Assembly (NCBI RefSeq): GCF_018860165.1
Contig: NZ_JAHKNG010000001.1
Span: 186,001-250,000, forward strand
Source: Paracoccus marinaquae
GTDB taxonomy: Bacteria > Pseudomonadota > Alphaproteobacteria > Rhodobacterales > Rhodobacteraceae
Reading direction: 5' to 3'
Length of the DNA stretch: 64,000 nucleotides
A model generated the notes under the pieces. That model was not told the origin of the DNA. It searched no databases and saw only the letters and a list, made by a program, of their open reading frames with translations. Shown here one piece after another: positions 55,007 through 64,000 of this stretch. Position 1 is the first letter of the stretch. Each line of letters begins with the position of its first letter. A program made the position numbers and the translations under genes.

Positions 55007-56977
55007 CTAATCGGCCGCCGGGGGAGGAGGGGGGGCAGCCATGCCGCCCTGTCCGTTCAGGTCGGCCAGGAAGGCATCGAGGCTGGCATCGCCCGGATTG
55101 ACCGCCCGTGCCCTGTCGATCACCGCGCGCGCGGCCCGTGGCCCCCCGGAGAGCGCGGCGAGCCGCGCCAGCATGATCCAGGCATCGACGCGCTGCGGGT
55201 CCATCTGCACGACCTCGTCGAAGGCCCCCGCGGCGGCGGGGAAGTTGCGCAGGGTCAGCGCCGTGCCCGCCAGTTGCAGATGGGTCTCGGGAAAGTCCAG
55301 CCTCTGCGACACCGCCTCGCGCCATTCGCCGAAGGCGGCCCGCATCGGTGCCTGCGCCGCTGCGGGCATCTGATCCGGTGGCATCATCAGCAGCTCACGC
55401 GCCGCCTCGATCCGGACCGTGCGGATCGGATCGTCCAGCAGACGGGCCAGACGCCCGGCCCGCTCGGCCGGCGGGGCCAGACGTTGCAGCCCGGCCGCCG
55501 CGGCGCGCACCACCGGGTCGGGATCATCAAGCAGCGGCACGAGGCGGGTGGCGGTCGTGGGGCTGTTGGAGGCCCGAAGCAGCCAAAGGGCAGTCGCGCG
55601 CACGATCCCCGGCTGGGCCTGGTCCTCGGCCAGGGCGGCCAGATCGGTGGCTGCCGCCACCGGATCCTGCCGTCCGCGGGCCAGCACCGTTCCGTAATGC
55701 GGGCGGCTTTGCGAACCGTCCGGGAACCGCTCTGCGATCGCGGCTGCGGCCCAGTCCGGCTTGCGGTCCCGGTGGCAGTCGGTGCAGGCGTCGCTGGCGC
55801 CGGTCTGATCGGCCAGATCCGGGCGCGGGATGCGGAAGGAATGGTCCCGCCGCCAGTCATTGCCCATGTAGACGCGCTGCGGCATGTGGCAGCTGGCGCA
55901 TTGCGCGCCCTCGCTGCCGGGTTCGTGAAAGTGATGCTCGGGGCTGTCGTATTCGGCGGGCTTCAGGGTCGGAAAGCGGGGATTGCCGGCGGGGTTGTGG
56001 CACTGGGTACACAGCGCATTGCCCTCGGCCAGCGTCTCGATCGCATGCGGGTTGTGGCAGTCGACGCAGCCGACCCCCTTGTCATACATCTTCGATTGCA
56101 GGAACGAGCCATAGACATAGACCTCGTCCTCGATCTGGCCGTCGGCCTGATACAGGCCCGGACGCAGCAGGGCGAGGTTATAGGCGTCATGGTAGGGCGT
56201 GCCGGGCAGCGGGTTGCCGTCCAGATGCGACTCGCGCCGGGAATGGCATGTCGCGCATTGCTGGATCGCGGCCTCGCGGTCCGAGAAATCGACCCGGAAA
56301 CCATAATTCGGCGGCGGGTCCTGCGTGGTCGCGGCCCGGGCCCAGTCCAGATGCTGTCGCGCCGGCCCGTGGCAGGCCTCGCAGCCGACGCCGATCTCGG
56401 CCTGGGTCGAGGCATAGGTTTTCGTCCTCGGGTCGAAGTTCTTTTCGTAGCCGGTGGCGTGACATTCGGCGCAGCGCGCGTTCCAGGTCTTGTAGGGGCC
56501 GGTCCAGTGCAGCCCGTCGTCGGGCGGCAGGTCCTGATCGGGATAGAGATGGAACCAGTCGCCCTTCTCGGTATCCCAGACCACGTCAAAGCTTTGCAGC
56601 CGGCCGGGTTCGGTTTCCAGCAGATATTGCTGCAGCGGCGCCACGCCGGCCACCGACTGCACCGGATAGCGCGTCGTCTTGCCGTCCTTCTCGTAGACGG
56701 TGATGACATGGGTGCCGTCCGGCTCGACACTGAACCGGGCGGTCATGCCGTCATGGACGAATTCGGTATCGTTGAAATCGGCAAGGATGTTCGCGGCCGT
56801 TGCCTCGGTCCAGGCGAGGGCGTGATCCGAGCCGGACCAGGCCTCGGCAGCCTCGGCATGGCAGGCGGTGCAGCTGGCCGAGCCGACATAATCCTGCGCG
56901 TCCTGGGCCCGTGCGGCCGGGGGCGCAGCGATCAGGGCGACCAGCATCGTGGTCGCAAACCAGGTCAGCACATGCAT
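55007..56977 (-). CDS. Octaheme c-type cytochrome with HEAT- and TPR-like C-terminal part
   Basis: 656 residues. A signal peptide (cut near residue 24) precedes eight heme sites CTACH (36-40), CAECH, CEACH, CATCH, CVDCH, CTQCH, CASCH, CTDCH within the first about 430 residues. HEAT-like repeats follow ([46 protein letters not shown]), then TPR-like helices with [13 protein letters not shown], and a Pro-rich end. [18 protein letters not shown] is a known opening of cytochrome c554-like families. The ATG at 56977, 6 bases behind GACGAGG, is preferred over the one at 56983. The substrate is unknown; adjacent to amine and nitrogen genes. Confidence 0.85.
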   Translation of the reverse strand: MHVLTWFATTMLVALIAAPPAARAQDAQDYVGSASCTACHAEAAEAWSGSDHALAWTEATAANILADFNDTEFVHDGMTARFSVEPDGTHVITVYEKDGKTTRYPVQSVAGVAPLQQYLLETEPGRLQSFDVVWDTEKGDWFHLYPDQDLPPDDGLHWTGPYKTWNARCAECHATGYEKNFDPRTKTYASTQAEIGVGCEACHGPARQHLDWARAATTQDPPPNYGFRVDFSDREAAIQQCATCHSRRESHLDGNPLPGTPYHDAYNLALLRPGLYQADGQIEDEVYVYGSFLQSKMYDKGVGCVDCHNPHAIETLAEGNALCTQCHNPAGNPRFPTLKPAEYDSPEHHFHEPGSEGAQCASCHMPQRVYMGNDWRRDHSFRIPRPDLADQTGASDACTDCHRDRKPDWAAAAIAERFPDGSQSRPHYGTVLARGRQDPVAAATDLAALAEDQAQPGIVRATALWLLRASNSPTTATRLVPLLDDPDPVVRAAAAGLQRLAPPAERAGRLARLLDDPIRTVRIEAARELLMMPPDQMPAAAQAPMRAAFGEWREAVSQRLDFPETHLQLAGTALTLRNFPAAAGAFDEVVQMDPQRVDAWIMLARLAALSGGPRAARAVIDRARAVNPGDASLDAFLADLNGQGGMAAPPPPPAAD

Positions 56978-57102
56978 CTGCATCCTCGTCGGAGCGCGTT
57001 CCGGCGCCCCGACAGTTGCATTCACGAAACGGGTTGGCAACCCCGGCCCCTCGGGCGGCCGGCCTCAAGGCCGAGATCATGGACGGGCGTCTTGCGCCGG
57101 TC

Positions 57103-57621
57103 TCAGATCAGGCCGTCCAACAGCAGGAAACCGGGCAGCCAGCCGGTGAGTATCCCGGTCAGCAGCGTCACCCAGGCGGTCTGGCGCTGGATCGGGCGGC
57201 CAAGCGCCAGAAGCAGGAAATACATGAACCACAGCGCCCCCCAGACCAGCCAGTTGGCGGCCAGCCACAGCTCGGCCGCCGATCCGGCCGAGGCGACCGC
57301 GCGCAGAAAAACCGGAACCGTGGTGATCGCCACGAACAGGCTGAACCAGCCCAGCCCGCGGCCATCGACGGCAACCAGCCGGTTATGGGCGACCCACAGA
57401 TAGGTGGTGCTGAACATCAGGGTCAGGGCCGCGGCGCGGATCGTGGCCGGGTCCGCCCCCGACCCGAAGGCGTCGTTGATGACCACCCCCGCCGCGACCA
57501 GCCCGGACACGACATTGATGACCACGATCTCGCGATCCTCGATCCGGCCCATCAGCCACAGCCCGTTCAGGAACAGGACCGCGCCGACATAGAACAGAAG
57601 AAATCCCAGCAACATGAACAT
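57103..57621 (-). CDS. AmiS/UreI-family channel (amide/urea, possibly ammonium)
   Basis: 172 residues with six predicted membrane helices, the UreI/AmiS pattern: [25 protein letters not shown], then [44 protein letters not shown]. Members conduct urea or short amides, some gated by acid. No amidase or urease gene is near. It is first in a minus-strand run that continues with the octaheme cytochrome 125 bases downstream. Confidence 0.8.
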   Translation of the reverse strand: MFMLLGFLLFYVGAVLFLNGLWLMGRIEDREIVVINVVSGLVAAGVVINDAFGSGADPATIRAAALTLMFSTTYLWVAHNRLVAVDGRGLGWFSLFVAITTVPVFLRAVASAGSAAELWLAANWLVWGALWFMYFLLLALGRPIQRQTAWVTLLTGILTGWLPGFLLLDGLI

Positions 57622-57996
57622 TCTCTCCCCGGTGCCCGTCCCGACGATCCGGGGCGGGTGCGGCTTATGCCTCGATCCGAGGTCGCCCTACCTCGGCAAC
57701 CGATGTTTCGGTCCGTCGGCATTCGGCCGGATCCCGCAATCGAAGATCCCGCCGGGGATTGCAAGGGGCGCGCAGAGGTCGGGCATGGCCAGGATGCTGC
57801 TGTCGCCCTGGCGTTTCTGTTCGCGGACCGGCGAATGGCATTCCTCAACAAGGAGGATGCGTGGCGAGGCAACCCGGACGTGCTCGAAAGCCGGGACTCC
57901 GGATCGGACTCTCTGTCCGTCCCTGATCATTGGACAATGGCTGGTGTTCGGCGGTATGCCAACGGGCAAGGCATCAGGATTCGGCGGACGGGAGAC
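57622..57996. other. Divergent intergenic region between the AmiS/UreI gene and glcB
   Basis: 375 bases. A small hairpin CCGAGGT/ACCTCGG lies at 57677-57696. AAGGAGG at 57850-57856 is followed at once by an ATG that opens a 47-codon frame ending on the glcB start (ATGA), but its composition and codons look random, so I do not call it a gene. No FNR box is present. Confidence 0.5.
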
Positions 57997-60171
57997 ATGA
58001 CCATGACCGAGACAGGATTTGGCGGCATCTGTGATCGGGAAGGAATGCGGGTTGATGCAGGCCTCGCCCGTTTCATCGAAGAGCGGGCATTGCCCGGAAC
58101 CGGGATCGACCCGGCGCAGTTCTGGTCGGGCCTCTCGGAACTGGCCCATGTCTTCGGCCCGCGCAATCGGGCGCTGCTGGCCCGGCGGCAGGATCTGCAG
58201 GACCGTATCGACGACTGGCACCGCCGTCATCGCAACCGCCCGCATGACCGCGAGGGGTACAAGGCCTTCCTGAAGGAGATCGGCTATATCGCGCCCGAAG
58301 GTGGCGATTTCACCATCGCGACGGCCAATGTCGACCCCGAAATCGCCCGCGTGCCGGGGCCGCAACTGGTCGTGCCCTCGACCAATGCGCGTTTCGTGCT
58401 GAACGCCGCCAATGCCCGCTGGGGCAGCCTTTACGATTGCCTTTATGGCACCGACGCCATGGGCCTGCCGCTGCCTTCGGGCGGGTTCGACAATGGCCGC
58501 GGCGCCCGCGTCGTGTCGCGCACGGCCGTCTTCCTCGATGAGACCTTCCCGCTGACCGCGACCAGCCACGGCAAGGCTGCGCGCTATGCCGTCCGCGACG
58601 GCGCGCTGGAGGTGGGTGGCTCGGCCCTGAAGGAGCCGGGCAAGTTCGTGGGCTTCACCGGCGCCGCCGACAATCCCGACTCGATCCTTCTGCGCAATCA
58701 CGGGCTGCATGTCGAACTGGTCTTCGACCGCAGCCATCCGATCGGCAGCCAGACCTCGTCGGGTCTGGCCGACGTGCGGCTGGAATCGGCCATGTCGGCG
58801 ATCATTGACTGCGAGGATTCGGTCGCCTGCGTCGATGCCGAGGACAAGGTTCTGGCCTATGGCAACTGGCTGGGCTTGATGCAGGGCGACCTGTCCGAAC
58901 GCTTTGAGAAGGGTGGCAGGACCATCACCCGCGCGCTGCATGGCGACCGCGCCTTCACCGCGCCCGACGGCACCCCGTTCAGCGTCAAGGGCCGCGCCCT
59001 TCTGCTGGTGCGCAATGTCGGCCATCTGATGACCAACCCGGCGATCCACGACCGCGACGGCAACGAGATCTTCGAGGGGCTGATGGACGCGATGGTGACC
59101 ACGCTGATCGCCATGCACGATCTGAGAAAGGACGGCGGCGACCGCAACTCGGTCACCGGCTCGGTCTATGTCGTCAAGCCCAAGATGCACGGCCCCGACG
59201 AGGTCGCCTTCGCCGACGAGATCTTCACCCATGTCGAGAAGGTGCTGGGCCTGCCGCAATACACGGTCAAGCTGGGCATCATGGACGAGGAGCGCCGCAC
59301 CAGCGTCAACCTGAAGGAATGCATCCGCGCCGGGCGGAACCGGGTCTGCTTTATCAATACCGGCTTCCTCGACCGCACCGGCGACGAGATCCACACCTCG
59401 ATGGAGGCCGGCGCGTTCAGCCGCAAGGATTTCATCAAGCGCAAGAGCTGGATCATCGCCTACGAGAACCAGAACGTCGATATCGGGCTGGAATGCGGGC
59501 TGGCGGGCAAGGCGCAGATCGGCAAGGGCATGTGGGCGGTACCCGACCGCATGGCCGCGATGCTGGAACAGAAGATCGAACATCCCCGCGCCGGTGCCAA
59601 TTGCGCCTGGGTGCCCAGCCCGACCGCGGCCACGCTGCACGCGCTGCATTACCACAAGGTCGATGTGCTGGCCGTGCAGCAGCAACTGGCCGCGGGCGGA
59701 CGGCGGGCCTATGTCGATGCGCTGCTGGACATTCCGCTGGCCGCCTATCAGCAATGGTCGCCGGCCCAGGTCCGGCGCGAGGTGGAAAACAACGCGCAGG
59801 GCATCCTTGGCTATGTCGTGCGCTGGATCGACCAGGGCGTCGGTTGTTCCAAGGTGCCCGATATCAACGATGTCGGCCTGATGGAGGATCGCGCGACCTG
59901 CCGTATCTCGGCCCAGCATATCGCCAACTGGATGCATCACGGCGTCGTCGGCCGCGACGAGGTGACGGCGATCATGCAGCGCATGGCCGAGGTGGTGGAC
60001 CGCCAGAACGCGGGCGACCCGCTGTATCGTCCGATGGCGCCGGGCTTTGACGGCATCGCCTTCCAGGCCGCCTGCGATCTGGTCTTCGAGGGCCGCGTGC
60101 AGCCTTCGGGCTATACCGAGCCGGTGCTGCATGCCCGGCGGCTGGAACTGAAGGCGCGGGCGCGCGGCTGA
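57997..60171 (+). CDS. glcB: Malate synthase G
   Basis: 724 residues (E. coli GlcB 723). It opens [20 protein letters not shown]. Active-site segments include TRALHGDR, the aspartate-bearing [33 protein letters not shown], and the C-terminal acidic base segment [15 protein letters not shown] with the conserved downstream helix. It condenses glyoxylate and acetyl-CoA to malate in glyoxylate/glycolate metabolism. The much longer upstream frame is a chance extension. Confidence 0.97.
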   Translation: MTMTETGFGGICDREGMRVDAGLARFIEERALPGTGIDPAQFWSGLSELAHVFGPRNRALLARRQDLQDRIDDWHRRHRNRPHDREGYKAFLKEIGYIAPEGGDFTIATANVDPEIARVPGPQLVVPSTNARFVLNAANARWGSLYDCLYGTDAMGLPLPSGGFDNGRGARVVSRTAVFLDETFPLTATSHGKAARYAVRDGALEVGGSALKEPGKFVGFTGAADNPDSILLRNHGLHVELVFDRSHPIGSQTSSGLADVRLESAMSAIIDCEDSVACVDAEDKVLAYGNWLGLMQGDLSERFEKGGRTITRALHGDRAFTAPDGTPFSVKGRALLLVRNVGHLMTNPAIHDRDGNEIFEGLMDAMVTTLIAMHDLRKDGGDRNSVTGSVYVVKPKMHGPDEVAFADEIFTHVEKVLGLPQYTVKLGIMDEERRTSVNLKECIRAGRNRVCFINTGFLDRTGDEIHTSMEAGAFSRKDFIKRKSWIIAYENQNVDIGLECGLAGKAQIGKGMWAVPDRMAAMLEQKIEHPRAGANCAWVPSPTAATLHALHYHKVDVLAVQQQLAAGGRRAYVDALLDIPLAAYQQWSPAQVRREVENNAQGILGYVVRWIDQGVGCSKVPDINDVGLMEDRATCRISAQHIANWMHHGVVGRDEVTAIMQRMAEVVDRQNAGDPLYRPMAPGFDGIAFQAACDLVFEGRVQPSGYTEPVLHARRLELKARARG

Positions 60172-60179
60172 GACGCGGG

Positions 60180-60200
60180 GCCGGGGCGAACGGTCCCGGC
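60180..60200 (+). terminator. Hairpin after glcB, candidate terminator
   Basis: GCCGGG (60180-60185) pairs with CCCGGC (60195-60200) around a 9-base loop, 8 bases after the glcB stop, followed by GACCCTCTC rather than a T-run. It could mark the 3' end between convergent glcB and the Lrp gene. Confidence 0.3.
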
Positions 60201-60296
60201 TGACCCTCTCGCCCTTGCCGGCGGTGGGACGGGGCCGGCAGGCCCTTGAGACTGCCGGATCGGAAAGGGTAGGCCGCTTGTGGCGGGATGCGGCGT

Positions 60297-61945
<1,649 letters not shown>

Positions 61946-62255
61946 GCGGATCGTGGCGCCGCGCCGGGGCGGGATGAAAAAAACGTCTGGAATTGTCGCG
62001 CGGACGGCGAATGCCGGGACGGTGGCGGGGCAAAACCGGCCGCGCGGGAACCTGGGTTCGCTGCGCCGCGGCGAAAGCCATATAATTTCCCCGGACCGGG
62101 CCGGGCATTTCGGCCCGATCGCCCCGGATTCGGCCTTTTGCGCCCCGAGCCACGGTTGAATGTCCCAAATCACGGGTCTATGGGCGGGCCGACGACACGC
62201 GCCGCCAGCCGGCATAGGCCGCCGACCGATTCCCTGAGCAACCGAGCATTCGATC
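61946..62255. other. Region between trxB and sat/cysC with a leader of about 160 bases
   Basis: 310 bases without a gene. A perfect -10 (TATAAT) lies at 62081-62086; the transcript would have an unusually long GC-rich leader of about 160 bases with several small hairpins (for example CCGGGCCGGG / CCCGG pieces at 62095-62135). I recognise no riboswitch consensus. Confidence 0.5.
62081..62086 (+). promoter_or_regulatory. Probable -10 element of the sat/cysC promoter
   Basis: TATAAT, a full match in a very GC-rich stretch. The best -35 (TTCGCT at 62057-62062, 18-base spacer) matches the consensus at only three positions, so an activator may be needed. Confidence 0.4.
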
Positions 62256-63965
62256 ATGACCCATCACAACCAGACGCCGATCCCCGAACTCTATGTTTCC
62301 GAAGACGCTGCCGCGGCGCTGAAGCACGAGGCGGGCAACATGCCCAGCTGGGATCTGACCCCGCGCCAGCTTTGCGATCTGGAACTGCTGATGAATGGCG
62401 GCTTCAACCCGCTGAAAGGGTTTCTGACCGAAGCCGACTATGACGGCGTCGTCAACGAGATGCGGCTGCAATCCGGTGCGCTGTGGCCGATGCCGATCAC
62501 GCTGGATGTCAGCGAGAAATTCGCCGAAGGGCTGGAGCCGGGCACCGATATCGCGCTGCGCGATGCCGAAGGGGTGATCCTGGCGATCATGTCGGTCACC
62601 GACAAATGGGTGCCGAACAAGTCGCATGAGGCCGAGAAGGTCTTTGGTGCCGACGATCTGGCCCATCCGGCCGTCAACTACCTGCACAACACCGCCGGCC
62701 CGGTCTATCTGGGCGGTCCGGTGAAGGGCCTGCAGGCACCGACGCATTACGATTTCCGTGGCCGCCGCAACACCCCGAACGAATTGCGCGCGCAGTTCAA
62801 GAAACTGGGCTGGACCCGCGTCGTGGTGTTCCAGACCCGCAACCCGCTGCACCGCGCGCATCAGGAACTGACCTTCCGCGCCGCCCGCGAGGCGCAGGCC
62901 AACCTGATGATCCACCCGGTCGTCGGCATGACCAAGCCGGGCGATGTCGACCATTTCACCCGCGTCCGCTGCTATGAGGCGGTGCTGGACAAATATCCTT
63001 CGGCCACCACCACGCTGTCGCTGCTGAACCTGGCGATGCGCATGGGCGGCCCGCGCGAAGCCGTCTGGCACGGGCTGATCCGCAAGAACCACGGGGCCAC
63101 GCATTTCATCGTCGGCCGCGACCATGCCGGCCCCGGCAAGAACAGCGCCGGCGTGGATTTCTATGGCCCCTATGACGCGCAGGAACTGTTCCGCAAGCAC
63201 GAGGCCGAGATCGGCGTCGAACTGGTCGATTTCAAGCATATGGTCTATGTGCAGGAGCGTGCCCAGTACGAGCCCGCCGACGAGATCGAAGAGGGTGTGA
63301 CCGTCCTGAACATCAGCGGCACCGAGTTGCGCCGGCGCCTGCGCGAGGGGCTGGAGATCCCCGAATGGTTCAGCTTCCCCGAAGTCGTGACGCAGCTTCG
63401 CCGCACCTCGCCGCCGCGCGCGCGGCAGGGCTTCACGGTGTTCTTCACCGGGTTGTCGGGCAGCGGCAAATCGACCATTGCCAACGCGCTGATGGTCAAG
63501 CTGATGGAGATGGGCGGCCGGCCGGTCACGCTGCTTGACGGCGACGTGGTCCGCAAGCACCTGTCGAGCGAGCTGGGCTTCAGCAAGGAGCACCGCGACA
63601 TCAACATCAAGCGCATCGGCTATGTCGCCAGCGAGATCACCAAGAACGGCGGCATCGCCATCTGTGCGCCCATCGCGCCCTATACCGCGACCCGCCGCGC
63701 CGTGCGCGAGATGGTCGAACAATACGGCGCCTTCGTCGAGGTTCATGTGGCGACCGCGCTGGAGGAATGCGAACGCCGCGACCGCAAGGGCCTCTACAAG
63801 CTGGCGCGTGAGGGCAAGATCAAGGAATTCACCGGCATCTCGGACCCTTACGAAGAGCCGAAGCAGCCCGAATTGCGCGTCGACACGCAGGATGTGGACG
63901 TGGACAGCTGCGCCCATCAGGTGTTGCTGACACTGGAAAACATGGGGCTGATCGGCCTGAACTGA
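62256..63965 (+). CDS. sat: Bifunctional sulfate adenylyltransferase / adenylylsulfate kinase
   Basis: 569 residues. The N-terminal PUA-like and adenylyltransferase parts have Q193-T-R-N-P-L-H-R-A-H202 and G287-R-D-H-A-G-P-G294, the ATP-sulfurylase signatures. The C-terminal CysC-like kinase part starts near 392 with P-loop G399-L-S-G-S-G-K-S-T407, then [16 protein letters not shown]. Fusion of the two steps makes PAPS from sulfate and ATP for assimilation. The start [12 protein letters not shown] lies behind a long leader. Confidence 0.95.
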   Translation: MTHHNQTPIPELYVSEDAAAALKHEAGNMPSWDLTPRQLCDLELLMNGGFNPLKGFLTEADYDGVVNEMRLQSGALWPMPITLDVSEKFAEGLEPGTDIALRDAEGVILAIMSVTDKWVPNKSHEAEKVFGADDLAHPAVNYLHNTAGPVYLGGPVKGLQAPTHYDFRGRRNTPNELRAQFKKLGWTRVVVFQTRNPLHRAHQELTFRAAREAQANLMIHPVVGMTKPGDVDHFTRVRCYEAVLDKYPSATTTLSLLNLAMRMGGPREAVWHGLIRKNHGATHFIVGRDHAGPGKNSAGVDFYGPYDAQELFRKHEAEIGVELVDFKHMVYVQERAQYEPADEIEEGVTVLNISGTELRRRLREGLEIPEWFSFPEVVTQLRRTSPPRARQGFTVFFTGLSGSGKSTIANALMVKLMEMGGRPVTLLDGDVVRKHLSSELGFSKEHRDINIKRIGYVASEITKNGGIAICAPIAPYTATRRAVREMVEQYGAFVEVHVATALEECERRDRKGLYKLAREGKIKEFTGISDPYEEPKQPELRVDTQDVDVDSCAHQVLLTLENMGLIGLN

Positions 63966-64000
63966 GCGCTCGCAAGCAGCCTTGAAACGACGAACGGCCC

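Noticed and set aside
57857-58000. 47-codon frame with AAGGAGG that overlaps the glcB start
   Set aside because: The ribosome site abuts the ATG without spacing, and the codon choice and composition look like intergenic sequence.

Overview
The window is GC-rich and comes from an alphaproteobacterium, almost certainly a Paracoccus or a very close relative. The cytochrome cd1 nitrite reductase carries every diagnostic residue at the positions of the P. pantotrophus enzyme (including the Tyr25 and His17 equivalents). A CcsR/cuckoo-type small-RNA array sits behind a DUF1127 gene, as in Rhodobacteraceae.

Layout. 1-2.75 kb: pdhB (start only), pdhA, ftsB and rlmJ, all on the minus strand. 2.8-3.6 kb: a DUF1127 gene followed by ten different hairpins that all show CCUCCUCCC in the loop. 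3.9-5.0 kb: Mrp ATPase. 5.3-15.1 kb: a dcw operon (mraZ, rsmH, ftsL, ftsI, murE, murF, mraY, a VOC protein, murD) preceded by a leader that looks like the sRNA UpsM. 15.1-20.7 kb: glycine betaine demethylase gbcAB, a DUF1045 protein, a DUF475 membrane protein and a TDT-family transporter. 20.8-31.9 kb: denitrification nir genes, nirI-nirX on one strand and nirS-C-F-DL-G-H-J-N on the other, with one FNR/NNR box between; nirE is not in the cluster. 31.9-41.5 kb: a MarR regulator, a six-gene MoxR/DUF58/von Willebrand A operon and a selenate/phosphonate-type ABC transporter. 41.8-48.1 kb: CYTH protein, arginine/lysine/ornithine decarboxylase, aldehyde dehydrogenase and acyl-CoA ligase. 48.1-57.6 kb (minus strand): AmiS/UreI channel, octaheme cytochrome with HEAT/TPR tail, SDR behind a perfect FNR box, a FeaR-like AraC regulator, and an aromatic-amine-dehydrogenase-type operon (aauB-E-D-A) extended by three c-type cytochromes and a b-type membrane protein. 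58-64 kb: malate synthase G, an Lrp regulator, thioredoxin reductase and fused sulfate adenylyltransferase/APS kinase.

The genes form several working sets. The dcw operon makes peptidoglycan precursors and part of the divisome (FtsL, FtsI and, separately, FtsB). The nir set makes nitrite reductase and its heme d1. The aau set would oxidise primary arylalkylamines in the periplasm and pass electrons to c-type hemes; the convergent aldehyde dehydrogenase and acyl-CoA ligase could carry the products on, which is inference.

The most interesting points are the ten-unit CcsR-like array, an AauA light chain that has lost exactly one conserved disulfide pair, the aau operon with its own multiheme/b-type relay and no blue copper protein or MauG, the octaheme-HEAT-TPR cytochrome, the missing nirE, and the FNR box that puts the SDR gene under anaerobic control. 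Coordinates of coding regions include the stop codon.
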